A stretch of DNA of 64,000 bases from Azophilus sp965214305 (lineage in GTDB: Bacteria > Pseudomonadota > Gammaproteobacteria > Pseudomonadales > Azotimanducaceae), in the NCBI GenBank assembly GCA_965214305.1, contig OZ243949.1:1054001-1118000 (forward strand), read 5' to 3'. The notes beneath the pieces were generated by a model that was not told the DNA's origin, did not search any database, and saw only the letters and a list, made by a program, of their open reading frames with translations. Below, one piece after another: positions 28,468 through 36,731 of the stretch. How positions within the stretch are numbered: position 1 is the stretch's first letter; each line of letters begins with the position of its first letter. The translations under genes and the position numbers were made by a program.

Positions 28468-29358
28468 CTAGTCGCCGTCAGACATGGCCGCAATCAGCGT
28501 TCGGGTCAGTTCATCAAGCAGCACTTGGCGCGGCGTGCTGTTGCGCCAAGCGATACCAATGGTTCGGCGGGGCGGATTCGCATCAGCGAACGGAATGTAG
28601 CGCACGCCGGCGGTTTTCGACATCAGGGCCAGTTCCGGCATCAGGGTGGCACCGACATTGGCCGCCACCATTTGCCGCAGCGTTTCCAAGCTCGTGGCTC
28701 GAAAGTTGGTATTTTCCACCGCATTGTGGGTATCGCAGACTTCCAGCGCCTGGTCGCGCAGACAGTGGCCATCCTCCAATAGCAGCATCCGCTCCTGGTC
28801 GAGTTCCCGCAAACGAACCGACGCACGGTCAGCTTTCGCGTGATGATCCGAAACCGCCAGATAAAAAGGTTCCCGATACAAGACTTTCTCGACCACCATA
28901 TCTTCACCAACGGGCAACGCCAATATGACCGCGTCGAGTTCGCCCTCGCGCAACATTCGGGTAAGCACGGCCGTTTGCGCTTCGGTGAGTTGTATCTCCA
29001 AGTTGGGTAAGGCGGTACGCACGGGGCTTAAAATCCGCGGCAGCAGATAGGGGGCAACAGTTGGAATAATGCCCAGCCGAAATTCGCCGCCCAAGGGGTC
29101 GCGATGTTGTTCGGCAAAGGCCACGAGTCGGCTCACTTCGCCGAGCACCCGCTGCGCCTGCCCGACGACGGACTCGCCAACCGGCGTCAACATCACCTGC
29201 CGGTTGGTTCGCTCGATCAGCGTAACGCCCAGGGTTTGCTCAAGCTTCTTGATTTGCGTGGAGAGCGTCGGCTGGCTGACAAAACAGGCGGCGGCGGCGC
29301 GCCCAAAATGGCGATGCTCCGCAACGGCGACAAGGTAACGCAAATCGCGCAGATTCAT
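28468..29358 (-). CDS. oxyR: OxyR-type hydrogen-peroxide-sensing LysR regulator
   Basis: The 296-residue protein begins MNLRDLRYLVAVAEHRHFGRAA and has the LysR helix-turn-helix FVSQPTLSTQIKKLE. The redox motif GHCLRDQALEVC places cysteines at positions 199 and 208, exactly as in E. coli OxyR, where they form the peroxide-induced disulfide. The start at 29358 matches the family N-terminus; the frame open to 29520 is not used. No katG or ahpC lies beside it, so its targets are elsewhere, although rubrerythrin and MsrA in this window are plausible regulon members. Confidence 0.93.
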   Translation of the reverse strand: MNLRDLRYLVAVAEHRHFGRAAAACFVSQPTLSTQIKKLEQTLGVTLIERTNRQVMLTPVGESVVGQAQRVLGEVSRLVAFAEQHRDPLGGEFRLGIIPTVAPYLLPRILSPVRTALPNLEIQLTEAQTAVLTRMLREGELDAVILALPVGEDMVVEKVLYREPFYLAVSDHHAKADRASVRLRELDQERMLLLEDGHCLRDQALEVCDTHNAVENTNFRATSLETLRQMVAANVGATLMPELALMSKTAGVRYIPFADANPPRRTIGIAWRNSTPRQVLLDELTRTLIAAMSDGD

Positions 29359-29642
29359 TGACGGTATCGATTGTATCGGTGGGCGCTGGGTGCGGCGGCG
29401 GCCAAGGCGCGGCGGCGGGAGCACGCATCCAAGGGCGTCACATACAACGGTTTCCCGGCGCGAAATTCCCGCTCGCTGGATAGGTACCCGCCCCGCCAAG
29501 GCCTGTTGTGCAGAATGCACCCGTCGCCAAGTACAAGGCTCTTGTGCATGACGAATCCCTTGCGGCGGGCCACGATATCACCGGGCTGATAGTAGGGGTG
29601 CGCCAGTCGCCTCCAATGTCTCGCTTGGGCCAAAACTAGCAC
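29355..29642 (-). CDS. Small hypothetical protein, possibly NlpC/P60- or LRAT-like fragment
   Basis: This 95-residue frame contains YQPGDIVARRKGFVMHKSLV followed by LGDGCILHNRPWRGGYLSS. That resembles the start of permuted papain-like domains (GDIV...H...G...H), but no complete catalytic set can be shown. It overlaps the oxyR start by four bases, so it could be the upstream partner in an operon or simply a remnant. The C-terminal 25 residues are arginine/alanine-rich and look unconserved. Assignment is uncertain. Confidence 0.45.
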   Translation of the reverse strand: MLVLAQARHWRRLAHPYYQPGDIVARRKGFVMHKSLVLGDGCILHNRPWRGGYLSSEREFRAGKPLYVTPLDACSRRRALAAAAPSAHRYNRYRQ

Positions 29643-29651
29643 GATTGCGGG

Positions 29652-30002
29652 TTAACGACTGTTTACCAAAATATAGTCAATCGCGCTATCGAGTTCCTCG
29701 TCGGAACAACCGGAACAAAGCCCGCGCGCCGGCATACCCGGTGCTATGCCATCGATGGTGGCGCGCAGCAGTTGCTCCCTGCCATTGGCAAGGCGTACCG
29801 CCCAGGCTTCGGCATCACCCAATTTCGGCGCACCGGCCGTGCCCGCGATGTGGCAGGCGAAGCAGTAGCGTTCGTAAATTGGCTTGCCGGGGTGCGGCGG
29901 GGCGGCGGGGCCGCCGCTCGGGTCTCCAACCTCACCCGGCTCGGAACAGCCGGCCACCAGCAATGGCAGCAAAAATCGGCAGAACCTCAAGCGCTCGCCC
30001 AT
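29652..30002 (-). CDS. Small c-type cytochrome lipoprotein (c5-like)
   Basis: The 116-residue protein has a lipoprotein signal with LVAGC (Cys19), a proline-rich linker, one haem c site CFACH (Cys47, Cys50, His51) and a likely axial Met in the PGMPARG region. A later CSGCSDEEL pair of cysteines is typical of cytochrome c5-type proteins. It would carry one electron at the outer face of a membrane. Its ATG overlaps the TGA of the upstream amidase gene as TGATG, indicating translational coupling. Confidence 0.85.
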   Translation of the reverse strand: MGERLRFCRFLLPLLVAGCSEPGEVGDPSGGPAAPPHPGKPIYERYCFACHIAGTAGAPKLGDAEAWAVRLANGREQLLRATIDGIAPGMPARGLCSGCSDEELDSAIDYILVNSR

Positions 30003-30856
30003 CAAGGATAATGGCCGGGGCCGTCAGCGCCGCCGCGGTACTTTTCGTTCAGGCTCCAGAGGATGGCCAGGGTTTCTAGATCCGGCTCGCCGGAATAGTC
30101 GGCTTGGCGGAAATGCAATTGCAGCGCGCGCACGGCGTAGCGTGTCAACTGGTCGAATTCGCCGGTGGGTTCAACCAAGTAGCCGAGTTGCAGCAGGGCG
30201 GCCTGCAGTTCCCCGATATCCGGCGGCCGATCCTCGAATTGCGACTCGTAGCGTGCTTTGGTTTCCTCGTCATACCAGGCACCGATGCCTGCCTCGTACA
30301 GCCGTCGCCAGGGAAACAGCGGCCCCGGATCGGATCGCCACTCGGTCACGATGTCGGAGTGGGCGACAAAATCCAGCGGGTCGATGCCGGGGTAGCGCCG
30401 CTGGATGCCGCGCAGCAAGTCGATGGTCATCTCGATCTGCGCCTCTTCGAATGGCAAAAATGTGCATTGCAGTTCGTCCAAGTTTGTCTCCGGTGTGGTT
30501 TCGCAGTTGAATTCATTGACGATCTCAATGCCGATGGAGCGGGCGTTGAATGCCGTTTGTCCCGCCCAATAGCCGGGGCCCGCATGCCAGGCCCGCCGCC
30601 CCTCTTCCACAAACTGGTGCAGGAGCAGCCGGCGGCGGTTGTAGCTCGCATCGTTTTCAGCCGGGATCAGATAGTGCGAACTGACCGGCGTGTCGGTTTC
30701 GGTTGTCAGCAGTCTGACGGATTCGGCGAAATTCTCCGATGTGGCGTGCATAACGACATAATCAATGCGGTCGTTCTGATTAGCCGATTCGATAAATACG
30801 ACGCTTGAACAGGCCGCGAGCAAAAACGGCGAAATCAATAGGGGCGTAATTTTCAT
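30002..30856 (-). CDS. AmiD-like N-acetylmuramoyl-L-alanine amidase lipoprotein
   Basis: The 284-residue protein has a lipobox LAAC (Cys16) and an amidase_2 zinc domain: YVVMHATS (His37), VSSHYLI, NARSIGIEIVNEF and FVAHSDIV. A C-terminal peptidoglycan-binding-like helical region follows (IGELQAALLQLGYLVEPTGEFDQLTRYAV, read in parts). This is the layout of AmiD, which cleaves the amide between muramic acid and peptide in released wall fragments. The start at 30856 gives the signal sequence. Together with the dipeptidase upstream and the peptide importer at 56-62 kb it suggests cell-wall peptide use. Confidence 0.85.
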   Translation of the reverse strand: MKITPLLISPFLLAACSSVVFIESANQNDRIDYVVMHATSENFAESVRLLTTETDTPVSSHYLIPAENDASYNRRRLLLHQFVEEGRRAWHAGPGYWAGQTAFNARSIGIEIVNEFNCETTPETNLDELQCTFLPFEEAQIEMTIDLLRGIQRRYPGIDPLDFVAHSDIVTEWRSDPGPLFPWRRLYEAGIGAWYDEETKARYESQFEDRPPDIGELQAALLQLGYLVEPTGEFDQLTRYAVRALQLHFRQADYSGEPDLETLAILWSLNEKYRGGADGPGHYP

Positions 30857-31084
30857 AAATTTCACAACTCTTCTCGTACCGGCTTTAGGATTTTTGAGAC
30901 CGCCGGATCCGTTGGTCTTCAGTGCGGCAAGGTACCCGTTCGGGGTTCGGTAATCCAGCAACCCGGATCAGCGGTAGTGACTCGGCCCCAATTTCCGTCA
31001 CCGCAGAGGCCGCGCCCGCGTTGGGCTGCGGTGCTGCGGTGGTGCTGCGGTAATGAAGCGTTGCCAAATTGAGCCGCTGTCGGA

Positions 31085-31756
31085 TCAGCGCACCGGCAGG
31101 TCCAGGTAGCGGTTGGGCAGTGGCTCGTCATCAAGGCTGTAGTGCCACCACTCCTTGGCGTAGTTGCTGAACCCGCTTTGTTCCATGATGCGCTTGAGCA
31201 ACTGGCGGTTGCGTCGCGCCTGTGCCGAAACCGACGGGCTGTCGGTCCATGAGCGGGGGTCGAAGAAATCCCAGGGGGTGCCCATGTCCAGCGGCTCGCC
31301 GCCGTCACGCATCAAGGTCAGATCCACCGCGCTGCCGCGCGAGTGGCCGGACTTTTCGGCGATGTAGCCCTCCCGGATGAGGTCGGATTTCTCCACATTG
31401 GGGTAGTAGGTCGGGCGGGTGGCATCGTCTTCGAGATCGGCCACCCAGTCCACGAAATGGTCCACCGCCCGCTGCGGCCGGTAGCAGTCATAGACCAGCA
31501 GGCGCAGCCCCGCAGACCGGGCTCGAGCCTGGGCCCGGGCTAGCGCCGCCACAGCCTGCCCGGTCAGCAGACAAAGCGGTGCCTCGTAACCCGGCAACGG
31601 CGCGCCGACGAAGTTGTCGCTGCCCGCGTAGCGGATGCTCAGTTCCAGCCCCGGGATGGCCAAGCCGGCATCCACCAGCGGCGACCGCGCCGCCGACGCC
31701 GGAGCGCAGAATAACATCAGCACAGCCAGAAACCGGCGGATAGTTAAGGTCGCCAT
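31085..31756 (-). CDS. Periplasmic D-alanyl-D-alanine dipeptidase (DdpX/VanX-like)
   Basis: The 223-residue protein has a signal peptide (cleavage near APASA). The zinc motif SGHSRGSAVDLTLM contains the SxHxxGxAxD signature, and EWWHYSL supplies the second histidine and catalytic Glu. Family enzymes split D-Ala-D-Ala. The secreted DdpX type scavenges wall dipeptide rather than giving vancomycin resistance, and no vanH or vanA is nearby. The start is ATG 31756. It precedes the AmiD-like gene in the same direction after 228 bases without a clear gene. Confidence 0.88.
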   Translation of the reverse strand: MATLTIRRFLAVLMLFCAPASAARSPLVDAGLAIPGLELSIRYAGSDNFVGAPLPGYEAPLCLLTGQAVAALARAQARARSAGLRLLVYDCYRPQRAVDHFVDWVADLEDDATRPTYYPNVEKSDLIREGYIAEKSGHSRGSAVDLTLMRDGGEPLDMGTPWDFFDPRSWTDSPSVSAQARRNRQLLKRIMEQSGFSNYAKEWWHYSLDDEPLPNRYLDLPVR

Positions 31757-32022
31757 ATCATCCGCTCCACCCATCAAATGCTGCGGTCCTCCGTGGCCGA
31801 TTGGTCAGTTTAAACCCGATGGGCTTCGTCTCAAACCCCGACTCCCGAAGGTTTGCTGGCAGCGGGAACGACCAGGACGTGCATCTCGAATTGAACCGTC
31901 GTCGCCAACCTGAGCGACGCGTCGATATCCACAATCGGACCTCCATGTAGCCATTCTCAAGCCGAGTGCGCCGCCGCTTGGCCAAGTCGCGCCGACAAGC
32001 GCCAATAGCCGGACACCTCAAA

Positions 32023-32415
32023 CTATGCGCTCAACACCTCGATCTCCGTGCAGCTTTGCAGTTCCTTGTCGCTTGTGACCAAAGTAAGGCCAAGCACCTT
32101 GGCCGAAGCGGCGATAAACCGGTCGGCGGGGTCCTGATTCGCCACAGCGATGCTTCTGCTGCTTATGGCAATCTCCATGGAAATTGGAACCTCAACAACC
32201 GGACTATTCGCCAAAGCCTTGGCGAGCCAGGATTCCGCACGGGTCGCAAGCTCGATCCTGCCCTTTTCCGCAAGCAACAATACCTCCCAGCAGCTGATCG
32301 ATGATAGGTGGAGGATGGCCTCTTCCGAGGCCAATGCCTTTAGCGTGTTCTCTTGAATGCGATCCGGCGCAATCAGGCTCCAAATCCAGACATGCGTATC
32401 AAGCAGCAGATTCAT
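32023..32415 (-). CDS. vapC: VapC-type PIN-domain toxin
   Basis: The 130-residue PIN domain has the acidic residues expected for magnesium-dependent RNase activity: LLLDTHVWIW (Asp6), ISCWEVLLLAEKGRI (Glu near 43) and NQDPADRFIAA. An extra conserved Asp is in VTSDKEL. This subgroup usually pairs with Phd/YefM-type antitoxins, as here. The start chosen is 32415; an ATG at 32439 adds eight residues. It lies 45 bases downstream of the antitoxin stop, as expected for an operon. Confidence 0.88.
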   Translation of the reverse strand: MNLLLDTHVWIWSLIAPDRIQENTLKALASEEAILHLSSISCWEVLLLAEKGRIELATRAESWLAKALANSPVVEVPISMEIAISSRSIAVANQDPADRFIAASAKVLGLTLVTSDKELQSCTEIEVLSA

Positions 32416-32460
32416 GTCTTCAATGGACGGATCCGGCATTCATCCGCCGCAGCCGCAAAA

Positions 32461-32697
32461 TCAACGCAGAGCCTCCCAATCCTCCAAATCGCCGGCCGGC
32501 TCGATAATATCGCCGGGAATCCGGCCCGTGCCTTTCATGCTCCCGATCCAGTCCGAACCCGCCGGCTTGGGGGGAGGCACGACCCGGGCGACAGGCTTGC
32601 CATAGCGGGTGACGAGCACGGGGGTGCCTGTTTCGGAAACCTGCGTCAGGACTGCGAGGCACTTGGCTTTGAATTGAGAGACGTTGATCTGATTCAT
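32461..32697 (-). CDS. Phd/YefM-family antitoxin
   Basis: The 78-residue protein has the Phd/YefM DNA-binding N-terminus: VSQFKAKCLAVLTQVSETGTPVLVTRYGKPVARVVP. A short C-terminal tail follows that should bind and block the toxin. ATG 32697 gives the family start MNQINVSQF. The gene precedes vapC in the same direction and is divergent from a TonB receptor gene, leaving 133 bases for promoters and the autoregulatory operator. Confidence 0.88.
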   Translation of the reverse strand: MNQINVSQFKAKCLAVLTQVSETGTPVLVTRYGKPVARVVPPPKPAGSDWIGSMKGTGRIPGDIIEPAGDLEDWEALR

Positions 32698-32830
32698 GCC
32701 GGCGACGCTAGCATAGTCCACATAAGTAGTCGACACGCATGTTGGCAACACCTCCTGCATTTGGGACTGACATACAGCGCAGATATCGTTATGATTGAAG
32801 CCTATTGCATCGTTTTGGAGAGTCACGGCA

Positions 32831-35266
32831 ATGTTTCAACGAAATCGATTCAACAAACAGCGAAGCGGGCGGGAGCACCAATCCCAGACAACGCGGGTGA
32901 GAGACCGGCGGCGGGGAGTGAGGCGAGCCCTTAGGGATTTCCCCAAAAAACAACTCTCGCTCGCCGTCTCCACCGCCATTTTGGCGCCCGCCCCGCTGGC
33001 GCTGGCCGCCGAGGAGGGCGTGCTGGAGGAGATCATCGTCACCGCGTCCCGCCGCGCCCAGGGTGTGCAGGACATTCCCTTCAATGTCTCCGCCCTGTCC
33101 GGGGACGCATTGGCCGAGGCCGGCATCACGCGACCGGAGGATTTGGCCAAGCGCATCGCCGGTGTCACCGCCATTGAGGCCGGTGCCCGCAATCGCAACC
33201 CCTTAAGCATTCGCGGCATCGGCTCGCCCGGCGGCGGCGCCAGTGACTTCTTCACCACCGAGGCCACCTCCTACTACGTCGGTGAAACGCCGATGGAGCA
33301 TCTCAACCTGCGCATCAAGGACGTTGAGCGCATTGAGGTGCTGCGCGGGCCCCAAGGCACCCTGTATGGCGGCGGCGCCATGGGCGGCACCGTGCGCTAC
33401 ATCATGAACCGCCCCGACCCGGAAGCGTTCGTCGCCCGAGCCGCCACCAATATCTCGCACATTGACGGGTCCGGCGAGCCCAGCCACGACAGCGACATCG
33501 TCATCAACATACCCTTAAGTGATCGCGTCGCACTGCGGGCGTCGGGCAATCGCCTCGATCGGGACGGCTGGCTCGACACCGTCACCTTCCCGGACAAGCT
33601 AGAGGCCGGCTTGCCGCAGATCGACGGCAAGGACTACAACTCGGAGAAGGCTTGGATGGGGCGCATCGCGGTGCGCTGGCTGATTAACGACACCTGGGAT
33701 GCCGAGATTTCCTATGTGGCCCAGGACCAGGAGGGCCAAGGTCGCCAAGGCTATACCGTCGCCGAGCAGGGCAGTAAGCAGCCCCTCATCAACAAGCACA
33801 CCTATACCGGCTACAACGATGAATTCGCCAAGCGCGACCTCGGCCTAGCGAGCTTCGATCTGAGCGGCGATCTGGGCTTTGCCGACCTGACCTTCCACCT
33901 GTCCCACTATGAGGACGAATACGAAACGGAGGGCGACGTCACCAGGTTTCTTGGGGGCATTTATCAGGGCTTTTACCCTAACTTCAATGATGATTTCGGC
34001 GATTTCCACGCTTGGAACGAAAACGAAATCACCAGCGAAACCGACACCGTGGAGCTGCGTCTGCAAGCGGCTGGCGATACCTTCGATTGGGTGGCCGGCG
34101 TGTTCTACACCAGCCAGACCCGCGAATGGAACCTGCTTGAACAAACGCCTGGGTTGAACGTATTCGTCAGGGGTGAAGGCACCAACTCGCCACCCAACGA
34201 TTTCAACTTGGAGTCGGAAGGCGACTACTCCCAGTTCGCCGTCTATGCCGAAGGCACCTACCATGTCACGCCGAGCCTTGATCTCACCCTCGGCATCCGC
34301 CACTTCGACATGGACGATGAGCTCGATATGTACATCTGGTATCCGATCAACCAAGGACTTGATGACTATGATGATCGCAATGATCCCTGCCTGACCAAGC
34401 CCGGCAACAACTTCTGCACCTTGGCCAGTTTCGATGCGAAGTTCGATGACCCCATATTCAAGGCCAATCTGTCCTACCGGTTCTCCGACGATGTGCTGGC
34501 CTATTTCACCTACTCCGAAGGCTTTCGCAGGGGGGGGGCCAATGGCGGCTCCCAAGCTCAGGCCAATCCAGACCCGGCGGTGCAGCAACTGATTCGGGAT
34601 TCACGCTTCTACGCACCGGACAGCTTAAGCAACTACGAATTGGGCGTGAAATCGACCCTGCTTGATGGCCGCATGACCCTCAACGGCGCGGTGTATTTGC
34701 TTGATTGGCAGGACCGGCAAGGCATCGTCAGTACAATAAGGGACGACGAGGGTAACTCACAGGCGCTTGTCTTCTCGCAACGGGTGAACGCGGGTGATGC
34801 GCGAAGCATCGGGGCTGAGGTGGAACTGTCGGCGCTGCTGACCGACACCCTGCGCCTTGATGCCTCGGCCCATTACAACAAGATTGAGGCGGATGGCGAC
34901 AGCCCTTACTTCGAGGATGGCCAGAAGGTCTATGGCAAGCCGGAACGGCAGGCGAGCTTGGCGCTGAGTGGCAATTACCCGATGGGTAACGGCATGGCGT
35001 GGGGCTGGCGCACCGCCGTGGCGTACCGCGACGATGTGCCGCTTGGCCGCAATCGCGACCGCAACCGCCGCCTGCTGGCCAAGCTGCCCAGCTACGCGCT
35101 AATCGACGCCTCGGTCTCGCTGTCGGGCGAAGGTTGGATGGCCTCCTTGTACAGTCAAAACCTCGCCAACGAGCGCTACGAGACCGCCACGGCTCCCGAG
35201 GGCCGCCGCATCGTCTACACGGGCAAGCCGCGCACCATCGGCGTACGCTTCTCCTACGATATGTAG
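32831..35266 (+). CDS. TonB-dependent outer-membrane receptor
   Basis: The 811-residue protein has an unusually long, basic N-terminus (about 45 residues rich in Arg and Gln) before the signal core LAVSTAILAPAPLALA. It then has a TonB box EEIIVTASRRAQ, plug motifs LSIRGIGSPGG and IEVLRGPQGTLYGGGAMGG, and a barrel ending in GVRFSYDM. The start at 32831 has GGAGAG nine bases upstream. It resembles the partial receptor at the right edge more than that at 18745. Substrate unknown; no siderophore genes are nearby. A mutation-prone run of nine G lies near 34530. Confidence 0.93.
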   Translation: MFQRNRFNKQRSGREHQSQTTRVRDRRRGVRRALRDFPKKQLSLAVSTAILAPAPLALAAEEGVLEEIIVTASRRAQGVQDIPFNVSALSGDALAEAGITRPEDLAKRIAGVTAIEAGARNRNPLSIRGIGSPGGGASDFFTTEATSYYVGETPMEHLNLRIKDVERIEVLRGPQGTLYGGGAMGGTVRYIMNRPDPEAFVARAATNISHIDGSGEPSHDSDIVINIPLSDRVALRASGNRLDRDGWLDTVTFPDKLEAGLPQIDGKDYNSEKAWMGRIAVRWLINDTWDAEISYVAQDQEGQGRQGYTVAEQGSKQPLINKHTYTGYNDEFAKRDLGLASFDLSGDLGFADLTFHLSHYEDEYETEGDVTRFLGGIYQGFYPNFNDDFGDFHAWNENEITSETDTVELRLQAAGDTFDWVAGVFYTSQTREWNLLEQTPGLNVFVRGEGTNSPPNDFNLESEGDYSQFAVYAEGTYHVTPSLDLTLGIRHFDMDDELDMYIWYPINQGLDDYDDRNDPCLTKPGNNFCTLASFDAKFDDPIFKANLSYRFSDDVLAYFTYSEGFRRGGANGGSQAQANPDPAVQQLIRDSRFYAPDSLSNYELGVKSTLLDGRMTLNGAVYLLDWQDRQGIVSTIRDDEGNSQALVFSQRVNAGDARSIGAEVELSALLTDTLRLDASAHYNKIEADGDSPYFEDGQKVYGKPERQASLALSGNYPMGNGMAWGWRTAVAYRDDVPLGRNRDRNRRLLAKLPSYALIDASVSLSGEGWMASLYSQNLANERYETATAPEGRRIVYTGKPRTIGVRFSYDM

Positions 35267-35286
35267 AGTTCAACGTGACGGAGTTG

Positions 35287-35496
35287 CTAGTTTGAGGGCA
35301 GCGCTTGTTGCAGGCGTTCCGAGAGCCAAGCCTTGATAATGGCTTGCCGCGAGACGCCGATGCGCCTCGCCTCAGGGTCGAGCTGTTGAATCATCCAGCG
35401 CGGGAAATCGACGTTCACCCGGCGTGTTTCCTGATTGGCGCGGTGCGCTTGGCTGAGGTCGAGAACCCCCGGACAATCAACTTCTCTTTCGCCCAA
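35287..35496 (-). pseudogene. CopG-type antitoxin with replaced N-terminus
   Basis: The C-terminal 55 residues form a ribbon-helix-helix protein: RRVNVDFPRWMIQQLDPEA, then GVSRQAIIKAWLSERLQQ. Related antitoxins of the BrnA/CopG sort have about 20 further N-terminal residues before LDLSKA. Here the frame upstream of VLDLSQA (MGEREVDCPG) is instead the out-of-frame continuation of the AAA ATPase gene, which it overlaps by 82 bases. I infer a deletion that fused the two genes. No partner toxin is present. It could still be translated. Confidence 0.55.
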
Positions 35497-36632
35497 TCCC
35501 CCATTGAAGGGATCGCCAACGAAAAATTCTGCTCAATGCCGTCGGTTTCCTTCTTGACGATTCCCTTGTGGTAAAAGGCAAGCGCGAGCTCGTCCGCGTC
35601 TTTCGATGCGGGCGCGAGCGAGGATTGACGGGCTTTTTTATTGGAGCGGATCGCTTCAAGGCATAAATCGGAGAGATCGGCAAGCGTTTCAATCCGCGTC
35701 CGATCTTGAATTTTCGACACGATCTCATGTGTCAGTTTGGGGTCGGCACTCAATGGGGGCTGGCTCAGCCGCTTTTCATAGTATTTGTGCCGAAGGGAAT
35801 CCGAGCGCGCCTCTATCTTTTTTGCGTCGGCTTTGTCCAAGCTGCCACCCAAGCGAACAAGTTCTTCACACAGCGCTTTTTGGGCACTATGGAGGTGTGC
35901 TGGCCATCCTTTCGACAACTTGCTCACAGTCGCTGCCAAGGGGCTGAGATCCCCCCCCTGTGCCCCCACTTGTTTGAGAAGCATTGCGGTGGATTCGATA
36001 CATGCGGGCGTTTCTAGTACACCCATGTTGATCTCGGCATCAAGCGAACCCCGGGACAATCCATCAATTCCATAAATGCGGTCTTCGGTGTGGGATAGCC
36101 CGGTGAACAACACGACACAGGAGCGACCCATCCCGGTCTTGTGAAGCTCTCTCAGCCGCTCATCGAAAGCGGTGGTGATGGATTGGGCTTCGTCGATGTG
36201 GAATACGATGGAATGTCTTTTACCCGACAGGTCCACAACAATCTGCCTAGCCCTTTCGCCCAAGCCGGGATTCTTCAACACCGCCGCCGCGAAATCCATG
36301 AGGGTAGCGCCAGCAGCCGCTTTGTCTGACCGCCTCAGCGCAGACCAGCGGATGAGCGCATCGACGTTTTCCCGATTGGTTAGGTCGGCCCCCTCGGGCC
36401 GAACAAATAGACTCTGGTTGTGATGGAGTTCTTCCAGTCGCTTCGCCAAAGATGTCTTTCCACAACCGGGCGGTCCTTGGAAGATGCGAAACACCGCCTG
36501 CTCCGAGTCTCGGCTTTGGCGCAAAGCCAACGCAAACGAAGCGATCTCCGTCTCCCGCCCGGCGAAAAACAACGCCTTATCGCGATCTCGCGACTCGGCG
36601 ATTTTTTTAGCGAGTTCCGAATCGAAAGCCAT
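35415..36632 (-). CDS. AAA/STAND-like ATPase (ORC/Cdc6-like), possibly C-terminally altered
   Basis: The 405-residue protein has Walker A GPPGCGKTSL (residues 53-62), Walker B IVFHIDEAQS near 140 and a sensor-like VVLFTGLSHTEDR near 177. The C-terminal part is helical, with basic segments that may include a winged helix. The overall look is that of ORC/Cdc6 or TniB-like ATPases. Its last 15 residues overlap a truncated antitoxin in another frame, so its natural end may be lost. It sits alone, with no integrase or nuclease beside it. Role unknown; mobile-element or defence ATPase are options. Confidence 0.65.
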   Translation of the reverse strand: MAFDSELAKKIAESRDRDKALFFAGRETEIASFALALRQSRDSEQAVFRIFQGPPGCGKTSLAKRLEELHHNQSLFVRPEGADLTNRENVDALIRWSALRRSDKAAAGATLMDFAAAVLKNPGLGERARQIVVDLSGKRHSIVFHIDEAQSITTAFDERLRELHKTGMGRSCVVLFTGLSHTEDRIYGIDGLSRGSLDAEINMGVLETPACIESTAMLLKQVGAQGGDLSPLAATVSKLSKGWPAHLHSAQKALCEELVRLGGSLDKADAKKIEARSDSLRHKYYEKRLSQPPLSADPKLTHEIVSKIQDRTRIETLADLSDLCLEAIRSNKKARQSSLAPASKDADELALAFYHKGIVKKETDGIEQNFSLAIPSMGDWAKEKLIVRGFSTSAKRTAPIRKHAG

Positions 36633-36731
36633 GCGGGAAGTATACTATGGGGCAGATATGGCAAAGAAGAGCCGCAGCCCCGCTCTCCAATCATTGACTT
36701 TGCGAAACCCCTTCTTTTTTCGAGCACTAAC

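Noticed and set aside
31757..32022. Short minus-strand stretch reading IVDIDASLRLATTVQFEMHV between vapC and the dipeptidase gene
   Set aside because: It looks protein-like but is only about 40 codons, has no start or ribosome site, and matches no family I know. It may be a remnant.
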